Assembly (NCBI RefSeq): GCF_030503435.1
Contig: NZ_JAUKPO010000002.1
Span: forward strand, 310,001 to 374,000
Direction: 5' to 3'
DNA: 64,000 nucleotides
Source of the DNA: Rhodocytophaga aerolata
GTDB lineage: Bacteria; Bacteroidota; Bacteroidia; Cytophagales; 172606-1
Part shown: positions 17,655 through 26,150 of the stretch, one piece after another
Layout of the letters: each line of letters begins with the position of its first letter
How positions within the stretch are numbered: position 1 is the first letter of the stretch
Notes under the pieces: model-generated
The model's input: the letters and a program-made list of their open reading frames with translations, nothing else
Told to the model about the DNA's origin: nothing
Database searches by the model: none
Made by a program: the position numbers and the translations under genes

Positions 17655-18302
17655 TTACTCCATAGATGACTTTTGCTGTTCTACAGGTACTGCTGCGTAC
17701 GAATAGGTTGGCTGCATAGAAAGAGTTTTTACCGGCTGCTTTGGCGGCACATTTAGCGTAGTTTTTAATTTCTGGTATGCCGAACGTATAATCCTTCCTC
17801 CCATAGCACTGAAAAATACCCCTAATAACAGATTGATAAACGCTGCAATAGCATAGGGATTATTCATCAGTATTATACCTAAGAGGACAGTGACAATTCC
17901 GCTGAAGATAAGAATCCCCTCTTTAACAGTATAGCTACGCAGGTCAAACGCCAGCGCAATTTGAACTAATCCCATACCGGCGCATATTCCTCCGAGCATA
18001 CCCATAAATACATTCATAGCCGCCGCAGGAAAAGTAAGTACCCATATACCCAACAGCAAACTAAGTAAGCCTTCGTAATGGAACAAGCCAAAATTTCTGA
18101 TCTCAGTTTTTGTATGAATAATCGATAATAATGTTAATAATCCGCTAATGGCTGTTGCGGTTCCAAATGTGTATGCTAGTATAGTAAAATTTTTATCTTC
18201 AAAGAATAAGGCGATTATACAGGCTAATCCAAAAACGGTACTCAATACACCTTTTACTGCCACCAGCTTTGTCTCCGATTGATTAAATACTGTTAGTGTC
18301 AT
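17655..18302 (-). CDS. HdeD/DUF308 family membrane protein
   Basis: This 215-residue protein has six predicted membrane helices in paired repeats (VLSTVFGLACIIALF, LLSLLLGIWVLTFP, GILIFSGIVTVLLGIIL and partners). The repeated LLxGIxxLxxP pattern is that of the HdeD/DUF308 family, named for E. coli HdeD, which aids acid tolerance at high cell density. The cytoplasmic tail (about 180-215) is polar and not conserved. No other acid-stress gene is nearby. The name reflects family only. Confidence 0.82.
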   Translation of the reverse strand: MTLTVFNQSETKLVAVKGVLSTVFGLACIIALFFEDKNFTILAYTFGTATAISGLLTLLSIIHTKTEIRNFGLFHYEGLLSLLLGIWVLTFPAAAMNVFMGMLGGICAGMGLVQIALAFDLRSYTVKEGILIFSGIVTVLLGIILMNNPYAIAAFINLLLGVFFSAMGGRIIRSAYQKLKTTLNVPPKQPVKTLSMQPTYSYAAVPVEQQKSSME

Positions 18303-18383
18303 AGATAATTTTAATTAATAGATATATTGTACTTTACGAATATAGGGGCAATAGTGTTTTCTCTTTTCAGTAAGTCTTAGAAT

Positions 18384-18417
18384 AAACATGCCTGCTCATT
18401 GATGAGCAGGCATGTTT
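18384..18417 (-). terminator. Strong hairpin between the Rieske oxidoreductase and HdeD-like genes
   Basis: A perfect 16-bp inverted repeat (18384-18399 with 18402-18417) has only two unpaired bases at its centre and T-rich flanks on both strands. It lies after the stop of the leftward FAD/Rieske gene and upstream of the HdeD-like gene, so it ends the former's transcript. Confidence 0.8.
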
Positions 18418-18461
18418 TTAGCTTTACCTGAACTATCAGTTATAAAAAAGTTTAGCAGGTA

Positions 18462-19991
18462 TTACACTTTCTTTGTTTCAGGGGAGATAGTTTCTTTAGT
18501 TAATGCCCGTACGGCCGGGCCATTGAGTACTTCTCCGGTACTGGCTTCAAACCTGGCTCCGTGGCAAGGACAATCCCAGCTTTTATCTGAATCGTTCCAT
18601 TGCACGATACAATGCATGTGCGTACAAACTGGCGAAAGGGCATGCACTACATCATTATCGTCCCGGTATACGGCTAGTTGCTTGCCTTCTACCCGTACAA
18701 TGCAGCCTTCGCCTCTGGGCACCTCTGCCGCTTCGCTGGCATCAGTAGTCAGGCGGTCTTTCACAAAATGATACATGGTAGTTAAGTTTTCCTCTACCCA
18801 GTCTTTGGCTGAGGCTACAATATTTGCCCGGTTAGGGGCATATACCTTAGCTAATGGATTGTCTTTCCCAGTAAGCAGGTCGGATAGCAGCAGGGCAGAA
18901 ACTACGCCAAAGGTAAGTCCATCGCCAGTGAAGCCGGTAGCAATGTATTTGTTTTTACCAAAAGGGCTTCTTCCAATGTAGGGTAATCCATCTGCGGCCT
19001 CAAAGTGTTGCGAAGACCAGCGGTGTGAGAATTCGGTAATACCGAACTTTGCTTTAGCATAAAACTCCAGTCGCCTGAACGATTCATTTTCATCATACCC
19101 ACTTTCACCTACTTTGTGGTCTTCACCCCCAATGATCAGGTAATTTTCTCCATTCATTTCATAGGTACGGATGTAGTGATAATGTTTCAGCACATCCCAA
19201 TATAACCCTTTGGCCACCTTATCTTTCTCTACTTTAGCAGCTACCACATACGAGCGGTAGGGAATCATTTCAGCCTGCGTAATATTGAACTGGATGGGTG
19301 TATGGGTTGCCAGCACTACGTGTTTAGCGGTAATTTTTTGTCCATTCTTGGTAGTTACTACGCAAGGTTCACTGTCGTCTACATCTGTTACATGTGTTTT
19401 TTCAAAAATCTGTCCACCATCCCGTACAATACATTGTGCCAGGCCATAGATATACTTTAATGCATTAAACTCTCCCTGATCTTTCAGTTCAAAAGCCCGC
19501 TTCACAGAAAAAGGCAGTGGAATGGTATTGGTAAAAAAAGCATTTAGCCCGGCTTCAATAGTAGCTTTTCCTCCGTCATTTACATCCTGCACCGAGCTTT
19601 CATCTTCTGTATATTGATAAGCAGATAAACGGACAAAATCACATGCTATGTTTTCGTCTTTACATACCTGCTCAATAAAATTGATGGCATTCTGCATAGA
19701 AAAAGCTACTTTTCTGGCTGTTTCTTTGTCAATGGCAGAAGAAACAAATGAGTAGTCTGCATCCAGAGAAGAAGTTAAGTGCCCGGTACTGAAAGCAGTA
19801 CAGCCCGAACCCAGTTTATCAGATTCCAGCACCACTACTTTTACGCCCTGCTTTGCCAGCAGATAAGCCGTAGTAATGCCTGTAATACCTGCCCCTACCA
19901 CTACCACATCTGTTTGTAAATCGGAAGTAAGGGAATGAAAGGAAGGAGCGGTAGAAGCATCCTGCCAGATAGATTTTAAGAAATTTTGCAT
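18462..19991 (-). CDS. FAD-dependent oxidoreductase with C-terminal Rieske [2Fe-2S] domain
   Basis: This 509-residue protein opens with a DAO-type FAD domain: the dinucleotide motif VVGAGITGITTAYLLA (about 31-46) and the GCTAFSTGHLTS segment. A second FAD contact, ATGFTGDGLTFG, lies near residue 345. Residues about 415-509 are a Rieske domain with cluster ligands C456 and H458 (CTH) and C474 and H477 (CPCH), 15 residues apart. This fusion is a recurrent family (Bacillus YhfW type) in which the flavin domain oxidises an amine or amino acid and the Rieske centre passes electrons on. The natural substrate is unknown. No signal peptide is visible, so it is probably cytosolic. Confidence 0.92.
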   Translation of the reverse strand: MQNFLKSIWQDASTAPSFHSLTSDLQTDVVVVGAGITGITTAYLLAKQGVKVVVLESDKLGSGCTAFSTGHLTSSLDADYSFVSSAIDKETARKVAFSMQNAINFIEQVCKDENIACDFVRLSAYQYTEDESSVQDVNDGGKATIEAGLNAFFTNTIPLPFSVKRAFELKDQGEFNALKYIYGLAQCIVRDGGQIFEKTHVTDVDDSEPCVVTTKNGQKITAKHVVLATHTPIQFNITQAEMIPYRSYVVAAKVEKDKVAKGLYWDVLKHYHYIRTYEMNGENYLIIGGEDHKVGESGYDENESFRRLEFYAKAKFGITEFSHRWSSQHFEAADGLPYIGRSPFGKNKYIATGFTGDGLTFGVVSALLLSDLLTGKDNPLAKVYAPNRANIVASAKDWVEENLTTMYHFVKDRLTTDASEAAEVPRGEGCIVRVEGKQLAVYRDDNDVVHALSPVCTHMHCIVQWNDSDKSWDCPCHGARFEASTGEVLNGPAVRALTKETISPETKKV

Positions 19992-20132
19992 AGTGGTTTG
20001 TTTTAATATATACTTTTTCTCTATTGTATAAATACTTTCACCTGATAGCCATTAGGCGTAAAATAGTATCAACCTCTGTTGAGGCTGTGTTGTTTAGCAT
20101 ACGGTGTTTATACTACAGAGTTGTAGGGAAAA

Positions 20133-21044
20133 TTAAAACAAGGTTCCTTGTACAGGTTGAGGTGTAATGCGGGGAGGCGTCAGAGAAAATTTGCCTTTTT
20201 CGTTCAGTTGTTGAATAAAATAAGCGACTAATTCGGGAGAAAATTTATTGTCTGGCTCGTGTACAAAAAAATACAACGTTTGTAACCCAGATTCTATCCA
20301 TTGTAGGCAGCGTTCTATCCAGTCACTTACCCGTGTATAATCCGTAGGATGCAAACCGTTGCCTACAAAACGGATCATGGCAATAGGTGTGGTTAAGCGT
20401 TGATGCAACACATCCCGCCGGCCGGCTACATCTGTAATAACGGTGCTAATGTTGTATTGTTCCAGCAGATCAAACGCTTTATCGGTAACAGGCGAAGACT
20501 TAAACCAGTCTTGGTGGCGGAACTCAATAGCTAGGGAAATATCTTTGGGGAAAAATTTTACATACTTCTCCAGCAGAGGAAAATACTTAGGCGAAAAATT
20601 AGGAGCTAGCTGCAGAAAGGAAGTTCCCAGATGTTCGCCTAATCCGCGGATGGCTTCACAAAACTCCAGGGTCAAGTCTTCTGCTTCATCGAGTTGCTTC
20701 TCATGGCTAATAATTTGCGGAAATTTCGGGCTGAAAGTAAATCCTGGTGCTGCGGCCGCTTTCCAGCGTTCAATGGTTTCAGGGTCTGGAATGCGGTAAT
20801 GAGTTGTATTTAGCTCAATGGTGTTAAACTGCCTGGAATAATGATATAGAAAATCTTTTTCTTTGGCATGTGAAGGATATACTTTGCCTACCCAGTCTTT
20901 ATTTGTCCATATCGGACAGCCTACATAGATGGCAGGTTTACTGGCTTTGTGGGCATTTTTCTGCAGAACCGTTTTTGTCTGAGACGCATCTGCAGGTAAA
21001 GTAAAGTCTACAGAAGTGATATCAGATAATTTGCCGAAATCCAT
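20133..21044 (-). CDS. DUF72 family protein (YecE-like TIM barrel)
   Basis: This 303-residue cytosolic protein has the DUF72 signature: an opening YVGCPIWTNKDWVGKVYP, the FNTIELNTTHYRIP strand, SPKFPQIISHEK, and the late VRFVGNGLHPTDY. DUF72 proteins adopt a TIM barrel. No activity has been firmly shown; the conserved acidic and aromatic residues at the barrel mouth suggest an enzyme. The gene is preceded by an AT-rich repeat also found elsewhere in the window. Confidence 0.87.
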   Translation of the reverse strand: MDFGKLSDITSVDFTLPADASQTKTVLQKNAHKASKPAIYVGCPIWTNKDWVGKVYPSHAKEKDFLYHYSRQFNTIELNTTHYRIPDPETIERWKAAAAPGFTFSPKFPQIISHEKQLDEAEDLTLEFCEAIRGLGEHLGTSFLQLAPNFSPKYFPLLEKYVKFFPKDISLAIEFRHQDWFKSSPVTDKAFDLLEQYNISTVITDVAGRRDVLHQRLTTPIAMIRFVGNGLHPTDYTRVSDWIERCLQWIESGLQTLYFFVHEPDNKFSPELVAYFIQQLNEKGKFSLTPPRITPQPVQGTLF

Positions 21045-21052
21045 GGAGAGAC

Positions 21053-21090
21053 AGTTTGAAGATTGGTAAATGTGGAAATTTGAAAATTAT
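21053..21090. repeat. Dispersed AT-rich intergenic repeat, copy 1
   Basis: Alternating TTTGAA and AATGTGGAAA units form a short low-complexity element. Similar sequence recurs at 25341, 62599 and (inverted) 62715, always between genes. This copy lies right upstream of the DUF72 start and may overlap its leader. Confidence 0.5.
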
Positions 21091-21157
21091 TTTTCTTTTA
21101 TCAAAGCAAAATTTTCAGTGTTATAGGGAAATAACCCTATTAACTACAGGTAACAAA

Positions 21158-21201
21158 AAAGGTTGAAATCTATAGATACTTTCGTATAGATTTCAACCTT
21201 T
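21158..21201 (-). terminator. Rho-independent terminator ending the mrp-nfu unit
   Basis: A perfect 17-bp inverted repeat (21158-21174 with 21185-21201) has a 10-base loop. Six A on the plus strand overlapping the left edge give a T run on the minus strand, so it ends leftward transcription just past the small acidic gene. Confidence 0.87.
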
Positions 21202-21224
21202 ATATAGTATAGGTAGATATGAGC

Positions 21225-21464
21225 TTATAACTCCTCGTCTTCCTGCACCCCATAAGGTCCTTCTTGCCTGGCCTGGTCTTCGGCACTGTTCCCTTCTTTG
21301 CGTTCGTCCTGCAAGTCGGTTATGGTTTTGGTGCTATCCTTTTCAGCGGATACCGTTCCTTTTTCGTCAGGGTTACTATCGGCCTTTTTTATAGCCTGAT
21401 AGCTACCTTCGGTAAACTGGTCTTCATTGTCGCCAATAGGCATATTTTCATTTTCCGGGTTCAT
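21225..21464 (-). CDS. Small acidic protein of unknown function
   Basis: Starting at the ATG at 21464 the product has 79 residues, very rich in Glu, Asp, Gln, Asn and Lys, with no hydrophobic core, membrane segment or cysteine. It is probably disordered. The alternative longer frame adds a poor-quality cysteine-containing extension. It is the last gene of the mrp-nfu unit and is followed by a strong terminator. Similar short charged proteins are common in Cytophagales and lack an assigned role. I do not recognise a family. Confidence 0.6.
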   Translation of the reverse strand: MNPENENMPIGDNEDQFTEGSYQAIKKADSNPDEKGTVSAEKDSTKTITDLQDERKEGNSAEDQARQEGPYGVQEDEEL

Positions 21465-21548
21465 ACGCGTAACGTTTAGTATTCTTCTGTATATACATAC
21501 GGATAGACAGAAGGCTTGTTGCTTATGAACCTGAAGCAAAAGCAACCC

Positions 21549-21812
21549 TTAGTTTAAAGGCGTAATATTAATCGCTTCCACTCCCCTGATCTCTGGCACA
21601 GCCTTGATAATAGCTTCTTCTACGCCAGCTTTCAGCGTCATGGTAGACATACGGCAAGAACCGCAGGCGCCTAATAATTCCAGCTTTACTACTTTTTCTT
21701 CCGTAATTTCCAGAATTTTTACATTACCTCCATCTGCTTCCAGATATGGGCGGATCGTATCTAAAGCCTTCTCTACTTTATCTGTTAAGTCAGTATTTAC
21801 AAGCGTATTCAT
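21549..21812 (-). CDS. NifU-like iron-sulfur scaffold/carrier protein (Nfu)
   Basis: This 87-residue protein, started at the ATG at 21812, is a stand-alone NifU C-terminal domain. It carries the family core RPYLEADGGNVKILEI and the cluster-binding CGSC (C50, C53). Nfu proteins hold a [4Fe-4S] cluster at a dimer interface and hand it to target enzymes. The position directly downstream of the Mrp ATPase gene supports a shared role in late Fe-S cluster delivery. Confidence 0.93.
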   Translation of the reverse strand: MNTLVNTDLTDKVEKALDTIRPYLEADGGNVKILEITEEKVVKLELLGACGSCRMSTMTLKAGVEEAIIKAVPEIRGVEAINITPLN

Positions 21813-21966
21813 AGGTATATATTTTAATATGTCTGAACCTGGATTTAAGTATTCGAAGATTAACAGGATTACTTTAAGGGAGAATATCACCTACTGATAC
21901 GGCTTTTTCTCCTGTGTTTTACATTCAGAAAAATCTTTCTCATCCAAGTAATCCGGCGAATCCTGG

Positions 21967-23064
21967 TTACACTTTTATTTCCACAGGTCTGGTTCTTTCC
22001 AGCGTTGCATTTCTGATAGACACTTCCTGGGCTAAAGCCTGGGCCACTTCTTTAAATGCAGCAGCGGTTACTTCATCAGTCATTACCGCAGGTTTTCCAA
22101 AGTCGCCGGCTTCCCGGATACTCTGCACCAAAGGGATCTGTCCCAGCAGCGGCACATTGTATTGAGTGGCCAGTTCTTTCCCCCCATCTTTGCCGAATAA
22201 GTAATACTTATTTTCCGGAAGTTCCTCAGGTGTAAAATACGCCATGTTTTCCACAACTCCCAGCACCGGCACATTAATTTGTGGCTGACGGAACATAGCC
22301 AATCCTTTGCGGGCATCGGCCAGGGCTACTTTCTGAGGGGTAGTCACAATAACAGCTCCGGTAACTGGCACAGTCTGCACTAGCGTCAGGTGAATATCAC
22401 TGGTACCTGGAGGCAGATCAATAAGCAAATAATCTAATTCACCCCAGTCGGCATCGGCTATAAACTGGCGCAGGGCAGAACTAGCCATTGGGCCACGCCA
22501 TACAACCGCACTTTCTGCCCGAGCCAGAAAGCCGATAGAAATCATTTTTATGCCATATTGCCGTACAGGAATAATATAGTTTTTGCCATCTTTCTGGGTA
22601 ACCAATGGTTGCAGATTCTCCGCATCAAACATGGTTGGAATAGAAGGCCCGGAAATATCGGCATCAATAATCCCTACTTTGGCCCCACTCCTATGCAAGG
22701 CCATTGCCAGGTTAGCCGTTACCGTAGATTTGCCTACGCCTCCTTTACCGGAAGCAATAGCAATAATATTTTTTACGCCGGGTAACACAGCCGTTTTGCC
22801 CACACGGGTAGAGGTAACATCCGCTGTCAGGTTCACCACTACATTCATCTGCTCGCCAATGTACTTATGTATAGCATCGATACAGGATTTTTTTATCAGT
22901 TCTTTCAGCGGACAGGCAGGGGTAGTTAGCACCACCGTAAAGCTTACCTGATTCACTCCAATCTCAATATCCTGGATCATGTTCAGCGTTACCAGATCTT
23001 TTTTCAGATCCGGTTCCTGTACTGTACTGAGTGCCTGTAGTATATGTTCTTTGTTAATAGTCAT
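21967..23064 (-). CDS. Mrp/ApbC-type Fe-S cluster carrier ATPase
   Basis: This 365-residue protein has an N-terminal MIP18-like (DUF59) domain (about 1-85) and a MinD/Mrp ATPase domain with the deviant Walker A GKGGVGKST (106-114), the switch DADISGPS and LIDLPPGTSD. Mrp proteins bind and transfer Fe-S clusters in an ATP-dependent way. The C-terminal CxxC that binds the shared cluster in ApbC is missing: the equivalent segment reads NMAYFTPEELPENKYY. I recall the same substitution in other Bacteroidota. First gene of the mrp-nfu-small acidic protein unit. Confidence 0.93.
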   Translation of the reverse strand: MTINKEHILQALSTVQEPDLKKDLVTLNMIQDIEIGVNQVSFTVVLTTPACPLKELIKKSCIDAIHKYIGEQMNVVVNLTADVTSTRVGKTAVLPGVKNIIAIASGKGGVGKSTVTANLAMALHRSGAKVGIIDADISGPSIPTMFDAENLQPLVTQKDGKNYIIPVRQYGIKMISIGFLARAESAVVWRGPMASSALRQFIADADWGELDYLLIDLPPGTSDIHLTLVQTVPVTGAVIVTTPQKVALADARKGLAMFRQPQINVPVLGVVENMAYFTPEELPENKYYLFGKDGGKELATQYNVPLLGQIPLVQSIREAGDFGKPAVMTDEVTAAAFKEVAQALAQEVSIRNATLERTRPVEIKV

Positions 23065-23350
23065 CCCCGTTTTTTAGATTGTTGTTGGGTAAATTTTCTT
23101 ATTTTTGAAATAGGCTTTTACCCTAAAAATGCATACCAGCCATATGTCTTTCCACTCCGGTACATCAAAAAAACTTGTTCAACCGGAGGAAAGCTTTTTA
23201 GGTAAACAAAATAAATGAACCTTTGGCTCAAATTTACCAAAAAAATTACTGTGCAACCAGCAGAAGTGCAGACTTACAGAAAATCAGCGGGTTTGGGCCT
23301 GTAACAAAGGTATAAAAAGTAGTTTCAACGTGAAATAAGTACGGCAAAGG

Positions 23351-25339
23351 ATGAGAATAAGCGACGATATTATAGCACAGATCCAGCAGACGGCCGACAT
23401 TGTAGAGGTAGTTGGCGATTTTGTTACCTTAAAAAAAAAGGGGCAGAATATGATGGCTTGCTGTCCTTTTCATAATGAAAAAACACCTTCTTTTTCTGTT
23501 TCTCCGGCAAAAGGCATCTACAAATGTTTTGGCTGCGGCAAGGCTGGCGATTCTATCCGCTTCATTATGGATATTGAAAGTCTGGGCTATGTGGAGGCAC
23601 TGCGGTATCTGGCAAAGAAGTACAACATAGATATTCCGGAACCAGAAGCCATTACCGATACACAGGTTCAGCAGCAACAGGAAAAAGAAAGCTTATATAT
23701 TGTACTGAACTATGCCAAAAATTATTACCAGAACCTGCTCTGGAACCAGGATGAAGGGCAGGCAGTTGGCTTAAGTTATTTTAAAGAACGCGGCTTTAAG
23801 GAAAATACCATCAAAGAATTTGAACTGGGCTATAGTCTGGATAACTGGGACCATTTCTCTAAAGAAGCCATTGCCAAAGGCTACAATCCGGATATTCTGG
23901 ATAAAGCCGGTTTACTTATCCGCAAAGAAGGCAAACAATTTGACCGCTTCCGGGGCCGGGTAGTTTTTCCGATTCATAATGTATCTGGTAAAGTAGTAGC
24001 TTTTGGGGCCCGTATTCTGAAGCCAGATAAGAACCAGCCAAAGTACCTCAACTCTCCGGAAACAGACGTTTACCACAAAAGCCATATTCTATACGGCTTA
24101 TTTCAGGCCAAAAATGCCATTCGCCAGGAAGATACGTGTTACCTGGTAGAAGGCTATACGGATGTTATTTCGCTGCACCAGGCAGGTGTAAACAACGTAG
24201 TAGCTTCCTCCGGTACTTCCCTTACCATTGAGCAAATCCGCCTGATTGGCCGTTACACGCAGAATATCACAGTTTTGTATGATGGGGATGCGGCCGGTAT
24301 TAAAGCCTCTTTGCGGGGCACCGACATGATTCTGGAAGAAGGCTTGAATGTGAAAGTAGCGGTATTTCCGGATAATGACGACCCCGATAGTTATGTGCGG
24401 AAAATTGGTGCCCAGGCTTTTAAAGATTTTATCAAGAAAAACAGCACCGACTTTATTACCTTCAAAACCAAGCTTTACCTGGATGAAGCGGCCAATGACC
24501 CCTTTAAGAAAGCAGGCATCATTAAAGAAGTAGTTGAAAGCATTACCAAAATTCCTGATCCAATTAAGCGGGCGGTATTCTTTAAGCAAACAGCCGGATT
24601 GCTGCAGATGGATGAAGGCACGTTGATTGTGGAAAGCAACCAGATTCTGAAAAAACAGGTTCTGGATAAAGAAAAAAAGCATCAGAAAGACCGGGAGCAC
24701 AAAAAGTCACCTGGCAGGGAAGTGTATCCGGATGCGGATGTTTTCTTTCCGGAAGGGGTACTGCCGCCTCCCGACTTTGATATGCCGGAGCCAGTAGAGG
24801 AAGTAGCTGCTGTTCCACAAAAAAATCCGATGGCTTACCGGGAAGAAGAAATTATCCGGATGCTGATCAGTTATGCAGATGCCCCGATAGATGAGCACAA
24901 TAAGCTTTGCGATTACATCCTTGCCGAAATTGACGGCATTGAATTTCAGACACCCATCTACAGCCGCATCCTGGAAACCATTAAAAATCAACTACGGATG
25001 GGCAATATTGTAGGAGCCGATTACTTTGTTCGTCACTGGGATGCGGCTATACAAGCAGAAGCCATTAACCTGCTGGCAAACAAATATGAGATCAGTGAAA
25101 ACTGGGAGAATAAGTACCAGATATTTATTCCTAAAGAGAAAGACATGCTTTCCCATGCGGCGTTTACGAATATTCTGCGGCTAAAGCAACGCATTGTACA
25201 GGATAAAATAACCGCCAACCTAAAAAGCTTTGCCTCAGCCCATACTGAGGCAGAGCAAGAAAGGGTTATGCGTATTCATATGCAACTCAAAGAAATAGAA
25301 AAACAAATAGCTGGCTATTTAGGAAATATTGTGAGGTAG
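23351..25339 (+). CDS. dnaG: DNA primase
   Basis: DnaG makes the RNA primers for chromosomal replication at the fork with DnaB helicase. The 662-residue protein has the N-terminal zinc-binding domain (C38, H41, C59, C62 in CPFH...CFGC), the RNA polymerase domain with its TOPRIM core (VEGYTDVISLHQAG and VLYDGDAAGIKAS), and a C-terminal region with a Lys-rich linker (about 435-460) before the helicase-interaction domain. The length is normal. It is not in the usual rpsU-dnaG-rpoD arrangement of proteobacteria, as is typical for this phylum. Confidence 0.97.
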   Translation: MRISDDIIAQIQQTADIVEVVGDFVTLKKKGQNMMACCPFHNEKTPSFSVSPAKGIYKCFGCGKAGDSIRFIMDIESLGYVEALRYLAKKYNIDIPEPEAITDTQVQQQQEKESLYIVLNYAKNYYQNLLWNQDEGQAVGLSYFKERGFKENTIKEFELGYSLDNWDHFSKEAIAKGYNPDILDKAGLLIRKEGKQFDRFRGRVVFPIHNVSGKVVAFGARILKPDKNQPKYLNSPETDVYHKSHILYGLFQAKNAIRQEDTCYLVEGYTDVISLHQAGVNNVVASSGTSLTIEQIRLIGRYTQNITVLYDGDAAGIKASLRGTDMILEEGLNVKVAVFPDNDDPDSYVRKIGAQAFKDFIKKNSTDFITFKTKLYLDEAANDPFKKAGIIKEVVESITKIPDPIKRAVFFKQTAGLLQMDEGTLIVESNQILKKQVLDKEKKHQKDREHKKSPGREVYPDADVFFPEGVLPPPDFDMPEPVEEVAAVPQKNPMAYREEEIIRMLISYADAPIDEHNKLCDYILAEIDGIEFQTPIYSRILETIKNQLRMGNIVGADYFVRHWDAAIQAEAINLLANKYEISENWENKYQIFIPKEKDMLSHAAFTNILRLKQRIVQDKITANLKSFASAHTEAEQERVMRIHMQLKEIEKQIAGYLGNIVR

Positions 25340-25340
25340 A

Positions 25341-25376
25341 ATTTTAAATTTGAAAATGTGAGGATGTGAAAATATA
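25341..25376. repeat. Dispersed AT-rich intergenic repeat, copy 2
   Basis: AAATTTGAAAATGTGAGGATGTGAAAAT-type sequence starts two bases after the dnaG stop. It resembles the elements at 21053, 62599 and 62715. It forms no strong hairpin on its own. Confidence 0.45.
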
Positions 25377-25406
25377 CTAAACAGAATAAATGCGCATCTA
25401 CTACTC

Positions 25407-26060
25407 TTAGACAATCTTCTCTGCAAGCTTTCTCTGGATTATCTCACTTATTTCATCTGCCCGGTTGTGAATCATAAAATGGCCTCCTTTAGGTATAGCA
25501 ATGGTATGGGGTGTGTTGCTGAAAGGAAACAGCTTATCGGCTGTTCCATGAATATGCACCAGGTTATCTACAGGCATTGCATTACGCCACAATAGTATTT
25601 GTTTGATTGCCCATTCTAAAAATATACTATTTGTATCGGCTACAATCTTCTTTAACAGCACATAGTCTTCATCCGAAATAGGGCTGAAGGCAAACCGGAG
25701 AAATGGATTGGGCTTCTTTAGTAGAGCATAGGGCAACCACTTGTATACATGCAGATAGTCTGCTAAGGAGAAAAGCCTAGGGATAGCCTGCCGATGCTGC
25801 ACACTGGAAATGAGAATTACCTGCTTTACCTGAAGTATTTTTGCCAGCTCTGTAGCCACCATTCCTCCAAACGATACACCCAGCAAAATCTGGTTGCTTT
25901 CTATAGCATTTGCTTCCATTAACCGCTTTGCATACTGTTGTAAACTTTCATCCGGAAGGGGAGTAAGCCAATCAATATACACTCGTTCGCCGGATAGAGT
26001 TAGCCGTTCAAAAACCCGCTTATCTGCCCCCAGGCCGGAGAATAAATATATTTTTTGCAT
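25407..26060 (-). CDS. Small alpha/beta hydrolase
   Basis: This 217-residue cytosolic protein opens directly with the first strand (MQKIYLFSGLGADKRVFERL). The nucleophile elbow is GVSFGG (S63), followed by the strand VKQVILISS. The C-terminal GGHFMIHNRADEI gives the catalytic histidine, and VHIHGTADKLFP the acid. It lacks an obvious cap domain. It converges on dnaG and is divergent from radA. Substrate unknown. Confidence 0.85.
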   Translation of the reverse strand: MQKIYLFSGLGADKRVFERLTLSGERVYIDWLTPLPDESLQQYAKRLMEANAIESNQILLGVSFGGMVATELAKILQVKQVILISSVQHRQAIPRLFSLADYLHVYKWLPYALLKKPNPFLRFAFSPISDEDYVLLKKIVADTNSIFLEWAIKQILLWRNAMPVDNLVHIHGTADKLFPFSNTPHTIAIPKGGHFMIHNRADEISEIIQRKLAEKIV

Positions 26061-26150
26061 GTTTCCCTTTACAGAACTATCTGTGTAAATTAAGCATTTT
26101 ATCTATAGAGATTTCTACTATTACAAGATTCTCCCATTACATACAACTAC

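Noticed and set aside
24098-24700. 200-residue leftward frame within dnaG
   Set aside because: It overlaps the TOPRIM and linker region of dnaG on the other strand and has Phe-rich sequence typical of antisense shadows.
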